The notes beneath the pieces were generated by a model, which made no database searches, was not told the DNA's origin, and saw only the letters and a list, made by a program, of their open reading frames with translations. Positions 1 through 5,498 of a stretch of DNA of 11,137 nt are shown here, one piece after another. Each line of letters begins with the position of its first letter. The first letter of the stretch is position 1. The translations under genes were made by a program, and so were the position numbers. Source of the stretch: Phycisphaerae bacterium (GTDB taxonomy: Bacteria; Planctomycetota; Phycisphaerae; UBA1845); contig JAJDDU010000469.1 in the NCBI GenBank assembly GCA_029260155.1, positions 1 through 11,137 on the forward strand. The letters are read 5' to 3'.

Positions 1-412
1 TGCTGGGGATGACCATGGTCGCATAGCTGAAGAAGCGATTGTCGGAATCGGTCTCATCCACGATGAACGTCATGGTCGCTGTTTCGCCGGGGGCGATGGG
101 CGGAATGCCTGTGTCGCTGGCCATCACGCCCTCCACGGCGCCGTGCCCGCCCGCCAAGAAGAGATCACTGAGCGGACCGGCGTTGCCGTCTTCGGCTAGG
201 CGTTCGAGCTGCTGGGACGCGGCGAAGTTGAGGTCGTGCGAATCGAAACCGCCGGAGTGGAAACCGACCCAGACGGGTGTTAGCCACGTGCCACCCTCCG
301 GAGCGCGGTTTTCGATGATGACCCGAACGCCGGTCACGGCAAGTGTCGTTTCGGCGGCTACCAGTGACAAACACAGGGTAGTCAAGGCTGCGATGGTGCG
401 TCTCGTATGCAT
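1..412 (-). CDS. Secreted spondin-domain protein (N-terminal part, cut by window edge)
   Basis: The frame is open from an ATG at 412-410 to the window edge, giving 137 codons without a stop. The protein continues beyond the window. Residues 1-25 look like a Sec signal peptide: basic MHTRR, then a hydrophobic run ending around TTLA. The mature part reads VRVIIENRAPEGGTW (29-43), LTPVWVGFHSGGFDSHD (44-60), LERLAEDGNAGPLSD (69-83) and, near the break, IAPGETATMTF and FFSYATMVIPS. From memory, this series of motifs matches bacterial members of the spondin N-terminal family, a beta-sandwich domain found in extracellular adhesive proteins. No function has been settled for the bacterial forms. An AAAGGA Shine-Dalgarno (421-426) lies 8 bases before the ATG. 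The gene starts 24 bases after the stop of the VCBS-repeat gene, so it is probably the third gene of that operon. A C-terminal anchor or sorting signal would lie outside the window. Confidence 0.8.
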   Translation of the reverse strand, partial: MHTRRTIAALTTLCLSLVAAETTLAVTGVRVIIENRAPEGGTWLTPVWVGFHSGGFDSHDLNFAASQQLERLAEDGNAGPLSDLFLAGGHGAVEGVMASDTGIPPIAPGETATMTFIVDETDSDNRFFSYATMVIPS

Positions 413-436
413 GTTCAAAGTCCTTTCTCAGTCTGC

Positions 437-2329
437 CTATGCGCCGGTGAAAACCAAGCTGAATGAGGCGTAGTCGTGAAAATCAACATCAGCGTCGTTA
501 TCAAAATCGAAACCATCCAGGCAGCCGTCGCTGGTCATTGGCGGGGGCGGATCGGGTGTCTCACCGGGGTTGGCCATGCAGTCGTTGAAACGGGCGAAAT
601 CGGTGGTGTCGACGTCACCGTCGTCATCCGCGTCGCCGTTGGCACGGGTCTCCAGGGTGAGTTCTTTGAATACCGGCGAGGAGTCGACGTCGGTCGTATC
701 GAGCAGCAGGCGATACTGCAAATACCGCGCTTCCACGTCGACGAGGTCGGCCAGATTCTGCCCGGAGGAGTCGGCGGTCATGAACGGCCCCAAGTTGGAG
801 GGGTTGTTCGAGGCACGCACCTGCACTGCGAGATTCGTGTCGGCGTTCTCCGCCACTTCCCACTCGATCGTCTCCCAGCCTGGGCTTCCGCCGGCGTCGA
901 GGACGGAGCTGATGAGGTCGCCGTTCGGAACGTACTGCGTCAAGTCGAACCAGCAGAGCTGGCGGGCGTCGTTGCCGGCGAAGTCCTCATCGGAGCAGAC
1001 CGCGTCCAGCCGGCCGTCGGTGTTGGCGTCGGCGAAAGTCGCTCGTGGACGGCTTTGGAACCCCAGCGAAATCAGGCGCGGGCTCCAGATGCCGCCGTCA
1101 CCGGTCGTGTTCTCGATCCAATAGACGGCGCCGCTTGATCCCCCGGTTTGCTTTGTGAAGAGCGCGTCGAGGTCGCCGTCGCCTTCCACATCGCCCAACT
1201 CGATGGCCAAACCGAACGAACCGTCGACGACGTAGCGGGGAAACCACACGGAACCGGTACCGGCGGTGTTCTCCCACCAGCCGATCTGCGCGGTCTGATA
1301 CGAGCCGCCGATGATGTCCAAGTCGCCGTCGTTGTCGACGTCGCCGATGTCCGCGTAGGTGAGGCTGTTCAGGTTGGCGCTGACCGTGCGCTTCAGCCAG
1401 AGCGACCCGTCTCCATTGGCGTTGTCGAACCAGGCGACGCGGCCGTCCTCGCAAGATACGATGTCTAGGGCGCCATCACTGTCGATGTCGGCGATGTGGA
1501 CTTCCCAGCCGCTGCCGGCGTGGGTCTCGAGCTCGTGCGCGGCCCACGTATCTCCTTCGCCGTCGAGGTTCTCGAACCAGGCGATATCGGCGTCCTGCTC
1601 GCCTACGCCCCCCGTAAGCTCCGATGCGCCGGCCAGGTCGATGTCGCCGTCGCCGTCCAGGTCACCCGCGTCGATGTAGCGCGCCCCATGGAAGAACCCG
1701 CCCACGACGTGCTGCTCCCAGGACGACCCGTCACCGGCCAGGTTCTCGAACCAGGCGAACCGGCCGTTGATGCCGAGTCCGTCGGGGTCGTCGGGATCGA
1801 TCCCGAAGTAGGCCGAGGCAATCACGTCCACATCGCCGTCGCCGTCCAAGTCAGTAGTGTCAACGTACCAGGCGCCGTAGAAATCGCCGTCGACGACCTG
1901 CTGTGCCCACGTGCCGTTGGCTTGCCTCCGCCACCAATAGACGGCGCCCAGGTCATTGGAGATATCGGTGACGGGTTGGGGGCTCACGATATCGTTGACC
2001 CCGTCGCCATCGATGTCGCCGACCGCAACCGATTTCGGATGGCCGGCATCACCGGCAATGACGTTCTGTAGCGGCGCGGGCCGCGGCGTGCTGCGCAGGG
2101 CGATTTGACCCGCGAGCGGACGCCATGCGACGTCGTCGGAAGCTTGGAATCGGTTGCCCCACGGCTGCACCGGCCCCTGCGTGCCCGCTCCGCCCGACCA
2201 ATCGGTCTGCACGTGTGGGGCCTGCGCACCTACCGGCGCGACGCAGGTCAGCGCGAGCAGAGCGATCCAAGGCATCGGCTTCCCGCGTTGTCGTGTGAAA
2301 GTTATCGATTCCTTGACGGTAACTACCAT
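437..2329 (-). CDS. Secreted VCBS/FG-GAP repeat protein with dockerin-like C-terminal tail
   Basis: I chose the ATG at 2329-2327 (630 aa) because GAGGA sits 7 bases upstream. A TTG at 2350 would add seven residues but has no such site. The N-terminus carries a signal peptide with a long basic n-region and the core WIALLALTCVAPVGAQA (about residues 21-37). Seven calcium-loop repeats of the DxDxDGxxD type follow, near residues 104, 160, 223, 281, 330, 380 and 434, spaced 49-63 residues. Between several of them lie WFEN or WWEN strands. This is the pattern of a seven-bladed VCBS/FG-GAP beta-propeller. Residues about 471-560 look like a beta-sandwich (SSVLDAGG ... ARYLQYRLLLDTTD). The end holds two EF-hand-like loops, DADDDGDVDTTDFARF (566-581) and DFDNDADVDFHDY (608-620), as in planctomycete dockerin-like tails. 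Its ligand is unknown. It probably binds calcium outside the cytoplasm. It follows the RskA-like lipoprotein gene by 39 bases. Confidence 0.88.
   Translation of the reverse strand: MVVTVKESITFTRQRGKPMPWIALLALTCVAPVGAQAPHVQTDWSGGAGTQGPVQPWGNRFQASDDVAWRPLAGQIALRSTPRPAPLQNVIAGDAGHPKSVAVGDIDGDGVNDIVSPQPVTDISNDLGAVYWWRRQANGTWAQQVVDGDFYGAWYVDTTDLDGDGDVDVIASAYFGIDPDDPDGLGINGRFAWFENLAGDGSSWEQHVVGGFFHGARYIDAGDLDGDGDIDLAGASELTGGVGEQDADIAWFENLDGEGDTWAAHELETHAGSGWEVHIADIDSDGALDIVSCEDGRVAWFDNANGDGSLWLKRTVSANLNSLTYADIGDVDNDGDLDIIGGSYQTAQIGWWENTAGTGSVWFPRYVVDGSFGLAIELGDVEGDGDLDALFTKQTGGSSGAVYWIENTTGDGGIWSPRLISLGFQSRPRATFADANTDGRLDAVCSDEDFAGNDARQLCWFDLTQYVPNGDLISSVLDAGGSPGWETIEWEVAENADTNLAVQVRASNNPSNLGPFMTADSSGQNLADLVDVEARYLQYRLLLDTTDVDSSPVFKELTLETRANGDADDDGDVDTTDFARFNDCMANPGETPDPPPPMTSDGCLDGFDFDNDADVDFHDYASFSLVFTGA
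998..2020 (-). repeat. Seven VCBS/FG-GAP calcium-loop repeats within the propeller gene
   Basis: This block encodes seven loops: DIDGDGVND, DLDGDGDVD, DLDGDGDID, DIDSDGALD, DVDNDGDLD, DVEGDGDLD and DANTDGRLD. The last two are the most diverged (E or N in place of the third-position D). The GAC/GTC-rich codons make long open frames on the opposite strand, which are artefacts of this composition. Confidence 0.85.
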
Positions 2330-2336
2330 TGGACAA

Positions 2337-2341
2337 TCCTC
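2337..2341 (-). promoter_or_regulatory. Shine-Dalgarno that sets the start of the VCBS-repeat gene
   Basis: On the minus strand GAGGA lies 7 bases before the ATG at 2329. This favours that ATG over the TTG at 2350 and over the later ATG that encodes MPWIALL. Confidence 0.7.
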
Positions 2342-2368
2342 GAGCAACAAGTTCAGAGTATTCGATTG

Positions 2369-3271
2369 CTACTCCCGTACTGTTTCAACTTTGCCGGTTG
2401 GCGTACCGTCGGCTGCGTTGCCCATGGCTTGCAACACACCGATGCCGACGTCTTCGATCGTCATGTCGATGAGCGGCTTGATGGCGAAGGGGGCGGCGCT
2501 GTCGTCCGGCTCTGGCTCGACGCTTATCACGGCCGCGAAATCCGTCAGCACGATTGGAGGATCGACGAAGTCCTGTCCCGGGAACGGGGGGGCACCATCA
2601 GAGCCAGACGTGTCACCAGCGTCGTCTGAATCAGACACATCGGCTGACGTGAACCGTCCAGTGCTGATCGGACCGTCCGGTCCGACGACCCAGCCTTCGT
2701 AGGACCATCCGGCCGGCAGCGCGGGAAGTTCGAGCGACGCGCCGGGACCCGAAGCGGGGTCAAGCCACCAGATGCCCTGGTCGAAGTCTTCGTCCGTGTC
2801 GGCGGAACTGGGAGTATTGAGGATGTACGCACCTGAGGCAGTGGCGAAATCGTCGCCGATCGCGGCCTCGTGCCCCACGCTCAGGTCGGCCGTGTTTCCG
2901 TCCCAAGCACCGGCGAGAACGTGTGTGTCAGCCGGTGCGGGATCGTCTCCGTCGGCCGGCTCGATGGTGAGGACGAACAGCGTCGCGGACTCCGCGTCGT
3001 CGTCATTAACGTCGAACTCCGCAGGGTCGGGTTGGCCGGTTTCATCAACGCTGAAGCGTCCCGTTGAAACCGGGCCACCGTCGACGATCAGCCACCCCTC
3101 GTAAACGTACCCGTCGCCGAGAGGCTCGAGCCCGTCAAATTCGGCACGCAAAGCGCTTGAGTCCGACATAGCGCCACCTGGGATCGGAAAATCGCAACCG
3201 ATGAGTGTGCCGACCGTCGCGGCGATTGCCGACACCACCAAACCGCGTCTTTTCAAAGAGAAACCCGTCAT
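2369..3271 (-). CDS. Lipoprotein with two RskA-like (anti-sigma-factor-like) modules
   Basis: This is a 300-residue protein. The N-terminus has basic residues (LKRRG), a hydrophobic run and a lipobox LIGC with the acceptor cysteine at residue 26, followed by Asp. It is therefore predicted to be a lipoprotein. The mature part contains two related modules. YVYEGWLIVDGGPVSTGRF (55-73) and WSYEGWVVGPDGPISTGRF (189-207) align over 19 residues. They are followed by similar VLTIEP (about 100-105) and VISVEP (248-253) strands. The W-L-I-x-D-G-x-P-V-S-x-G-x-F pattern resembles the C-terminal domain of RskA-type anti-sigma-K factors. No zinc-binding or cytoplasmic anti-sigma domain and no sigma-factor gene is visible, so a true anti-sigma role is unlikely; it may only share the fold. 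The start is supported by GGAGG 9 bases upstream (3281-3285). It is the first gene of the minus-strand trio. Confidence 0.82.
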   Translation of the reverse strand: MTGFSLKRRGLVVSAIAATVGTLIGCDFPIPGGAMSDSSALRAEFDGLEPLGDGYVYEGWLIVDGGPVSTGRFSVDETGQPDPAEFDVNDDDAESATLFVLTIEPADGDDPAPADTHVLAGAWDGNTADLSVGHEAAIGDDFATASGAYILNTPSSADTDEDFDQGIWWLDPASGPGASLELPALPAGWSYEGWVVGPDGPISTGRFTSADVSDSDDAGDTSGSDGAPPFPGQDFVDPPIVLTDFAAVISVEPEPDDSAAPFAIKPLIDMTIEDVGIGVLQAMGNAADGTPTGKVETVRE

Positions 3272-3470
3272 TGCAGTAGACCTCCAAGTCAGTTCGTAAC
3301 CACCGCATGCTGCCGCTCAACCCCCTGAGCGACTCCGCGGAACACTGGGTTAGTCGTGCGGACCCCCGAATCCTGACTGGCAATCTTCGCCTGTTTAGGA
3401 GGTGTATTGTATCGCCTGGTGAAGGAAGACGTGACGCCTTAATCTCAAAGCCGAACCCCAGATGCAGGTT

Positions 3471-3485
3471 CTATTGCGGCAATAG
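3471..3485. promoter_or_regulatory. 15-base dyad, possible operator
   Basis: CTATTGC and GCAATAG flank a single central base, giving a perfect 7+7 symmetry. The one-base centre is too tight for an RNA hairpin with all pairs formed, which suits a DNA-binding site better. It lies 200 bases upstream of the lipoprotein gene. No regulator can be named. Confidence 0.25.
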
Positions 3486-3488
3486 AGA

Positions 3489-3514
3489 TGAACGCGTTTT
3501 TCAGCAACGCTTCA
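3489..3514 (-). terminator. Possible stem-loop after the M14 peptidase gene
   Basis: On the minus strand, TGAAGCGTT and AACGCGTTCA can pair as nine base pairs with one bulged G, around a 7-base loop. The stem lies 65 bases after the M14 stop. There is no clear T-tract after it (the following bases are TCTCTATTGCC), so it is not a standard intrinsic terminator. It could instead be a transcript-end stabiliser or chance. Confidence 0.25.
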
Positions 3515-3579
3515 GTATGGTTGCTCGGTGCCTCCGTTGCGGAGCCAAGCCAACGGTTGAAAACTCAGCGATCCAATCT

Positions 3580-5352
3580 TCAATCTGTCGTCATCAGCCC
3601 CTTCGGGAGCCGTGCAATCGGATACACATTGTGGCGCTGGTCGTAGTAGGGTGACCGGCGGTAAAAAAAGTTGAGTCTCGCTCTCGGATCAGCTGCGAAT
3701 TCGGGATCGTCCGCCAATTGCTCCTCGAACGCAGCCTTCAAAGCGGGGTCGCGCTCGGCCATCTCGCGGGCGATGGGCTCGAAACTGTAGGACTCGAAAT
3801 ACTCCTTCTGCTCGAAGATCGCGTTGAAAAACCCCCACGCAACGAGCGAATCGGGCGCGTCCGGCTCTAGCAGGTGTACCACGATCCGCGCCCCCGACTG
3901 ATCGAGCGGCACGACGAGCGTGCCTTTTGGAAACCGCTTCTGGTGAGTCTCCATGATCGTCGAATACTTCGGGCGAAACCGTCCCTCGTAGGGCGCTGCC
4001 GGGAATCTCACGTCCTCAAATCGACACGTCTCGACCGGCAGCACGCGTTCGCTTTCGAGCTCAGAGAACCGTACGCCGTGCAGCTCGAGCTTTTCACGAA
4101 CGAAGTGCCACTCGGCTGGCACCAAATAGACCATCGGCGGATTGATCGCCTTCGCGACGGCATGACCGTCGGAGTATTGCACGTCGACATCCACCGGAGC
4201 AGTGCCATAGACTGGCACTTCAGAGCCCATGATGTCGCTCTCGCGGTGCGTCGTCTTCACTCCTTTGAAGGCGAATGGCGTGGAGTCCTCAGTTCGCTTC
4301 AGCGTGAGCGTGACGCGACCATCATCGCCCGCACCTCTCAGCGCCTCCGCCCGCGCATCGGCTTTCTTGATCGCCTCGCGCAACAGTTCAGGCCGGCGGT
4401 TCAATTCACCCAGCGTCTGCGCCATGAACTCGTACGTCGAGCGGACGCGACCCTTGAATGGCTTGAGCGCGTGGGCTTCGAGCAAGATCGAAGGCCGATT
4501 GCACAACGCCGCGTACCCGGTCGAAAAACGCGGCGGCATCCCGCCGGGACCATGCACGCCCTTAGACGGATCGCTCCTGTCGGTGAGCCCGAAGTACGGC
4601 ATCGTCTCATGGCCGGCCGCCCCCATCGCGGGCGTGACAACCGGATAGAGCGTATCCGTGACCCATTTCGCGATAGCAGGGTCGACGTCCTGATGAATGG
4701 CTGACGCGTACAGCAGCACGTAGCGATGGTCGCTGCCGTCGGTCGTGTGGTTGTCGAAAAAGAAGTCCGGCTGCCAAGCTTTCCACAGGCGCAGCCAATG
4801 CTGCATCTCGACGGTGTCCGCCTTCAGGTAGTCGCGGTTCAGATTCAGATTGTTGGCGGTGACGCGCCAGCCCATCTCGTCCGGACCGTTCTGATTCCCG
4901 CGATTGTACGGGCCTCGACGTTCGTGCCCATCCGCGCTGAAGATCGGCATCACAAGAACAGTCACGTGTTCGAGCAACCCCGCGTGCGACCTCGTCAGCG
5001 TGATGTCCCGCGCCAGGGCCAAACTGGCTTCTTTGCCCGCACACTCGCCCGCGTGGATACAATTCTGAAGCAAGACCACGAGCTTGCCGCTGCGCCGCGC
5101 AGCCTCGGGCGTAAACGCACCATCGCGCGACAAGATAAGCAGCGGTAGATCGCGACCCTGCGGACTCTTGCCGAACGTCGTGTACTTTGCCAACGGCGTC
5201 GCGGCAGCCAATCGACGACAATAATCGACAGCCTCCGCGTAGGTGCTCGTTTCGCGATAGTCCGTCCGCTCGGCCGTCGTCTGCCAGTCATCCGCCGATA
5301 CAGCCGTTGATGAAAGCAGAAGCACCGCGACAATCTGACATCGTCTGATCAT
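3580..5352 (-). CDS. Exported M14-family zinc carboxypeptidase
   Basis: The ATG at 5352-5350 is preferred (590 aa) because GAGGA lies 5 bases upstream and a clean signal peptide follows (residues 1-20, ending AVSA before DDW). A GTG at 5403 would add 17 residues in front of that signal. The catalytic domain shows the M14 zinc motif H-x-x-E in CIHAGEC (H100, E103), the third zinc ligand in DNHTTDG (H202), the substrate-binding NLNRDY (R173), and a likely general base in ILLEAH (E292). All key residues appear intact. The family removes C-terminal residues from peptides or acts on related peptide substrates; the substrate here is unknown. About 260 residues follow the catalytic core, including LVPAEWHFVREKLELHGVRF and AWGFFNAIFEQKEYFESY, so it is far longer than a classic carboxypeptidase. 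I recall this extension from a recurring subgroup of long bacterial M14 proteins, so it is not a fusion unique to this locus. It is transcribed away from the M16 protease gene. Confidence 0.9.
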   Translation of the reverse strand: MIRRCQIVAVLLLSSTAVSADDWQTTAERTDYRETSTYAEAVDYCRRLAAATPLAKYTTFGKSPQGRDLPLLILSRDGAFTPEAARRSGKLVVLLQNCIHAGECAGKEASLALARDITLTRSHAGLLEHVTVLVMPIFSADGHERRGPYNRGNQNGPDEMGWRVTANNLNLNRDYLKADTVEMQHWLRLWKAWQPDFFFDNHTTDGSDHRYVLLYASAIHQDVDPAIAKWVTDTLYPVVTPAMGAAGHETMPYFGLTDRSDPSKGVHGPGGMPPRFSTGYAALCNRPSILLEAHALKPFKGRVRSTYEFMAQTLGELNRRPELLREAIKKADARAEALRGAGDDGRVTLTLKRTEDSTPFAFKGVKTTHRESDIMGSEVPVYGTAPVDVDVQYSDGHAVAKAINPPMVYLVPAEWHFVREKLELHGVRFSELESERVLPVETCRFEDVRFPAAPYEGRFRPKYSTIMETHQKRFPKGTLVVPLDQSGARIVVHLLEPDAPDSLVAWGFFNAIFEQKEYFESYSFEPIAREMAERDPALKAAFEEQLADDPEFAADPRARLNFFYRRSPYYDQRHNVYPIARLPKGLMTTD

Positions 5353-5357
5353 AACTG

Positions 5358-5362
5358 TCCTC
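5358..5362 (-). promoter_or_regulatory. Shine-Dalgarno that sets the M14 peptidase start
   Basis: GAGGA on the minus strand, 5 bases before the ATG at 5352. It places the start directly at the signal peptide. Confidence 0.65.
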
Positions 5363-5393
5363 AAGAAAACCTGATTCCGGCCAACCCGTCTGA

Positions 5394-5421
5394 ATTCTAT
5401 CACGCCGCACTGCGGTGCAAA
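5394..5421 (-). promoter_or_regulatory. Candidate sigma-70-type promoter for the M14 peptidase
   Basis: On the minus strand TTTGCA (5416-5421, four of six matches to the -35 consensus) and TAGAAT (5394-5399, five of six matches to the -10) are separated by 16 bases. Transcription would begin near 5387, leaving a leader of about 35 bases that includes the Shine-Dalgarno. This is a consensus match by eye only, and promoter consensus in planctomycetes is poorly defined. Confidence 0.35.
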
Positions 5422-5425
5422 CCCT

Positions 5426-5456
5426 CTGGTAACCTGGGATTCATCCTGTTAACCTG
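5426..5456. promoter_or_regulatory. Paired 11-bp direct repeats in the divergent promoter region
   Basis: CTGGTAACCTG (5426-5436) and CTGTTAACCTG (5446-5456) match at 10 of 11 positions and start exactly 20 bases apart, about two helical turns. They lie between the M14 and M16 genes, just upstream of the candidate minus-strand promoter and 43-73 bases before the M16 start. This arrangement suits a regulator binding the same DNA face twice. The regulator is not identified. Confidence 0.4.
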
Positions 5457-5498
5457 CCGTCTCCAGATGATGACCCCAGACTATGAGGAGTTGACGTC

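Larger units (their letters stand above)
3272..3579. other. Intergenic region upstream of the lipoprotein operon
   Basis: These 308 bases lie between the stop of the M14 peptidase gene and the start of the lipoprotein gene, both on the minus strand. I see no convincing gene. The only frames crossing it are compositional shadows. The region should hold the promoter of the trio. A possible minus-strand -10 is TACAAT (3406-3411), but no good -35 lies 16-18 bases from it. Two dyads at 3489-3514 and 3471-3485 are listed separately. Confidence 0.6.

Noticed and set aside
476..2071. Long plus-strand open frames opposite the VCBS-repeat gene
   Set aside because: They arise from GAC/GTC-rich codons of the calcium-loop repeats read in reverse. 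They have no domain sense, and the minus-strand frame has a signal peptide and clear repeats.
3307..3654. Plus-strand open frame of 115 codons across the intergenic gap
   Set aside because: It runs into the 3' end of the M14 gene, has no family resemblance and no good Shine-Dalgarno.
5353..5403. GTG start for the M14 peptidase
   Set aside because: It would bury the signal peptide behind 17 residues and would overlap the candidate -10 element. The ATG at 5352 has a Shine-Dalgarno at the right distance.
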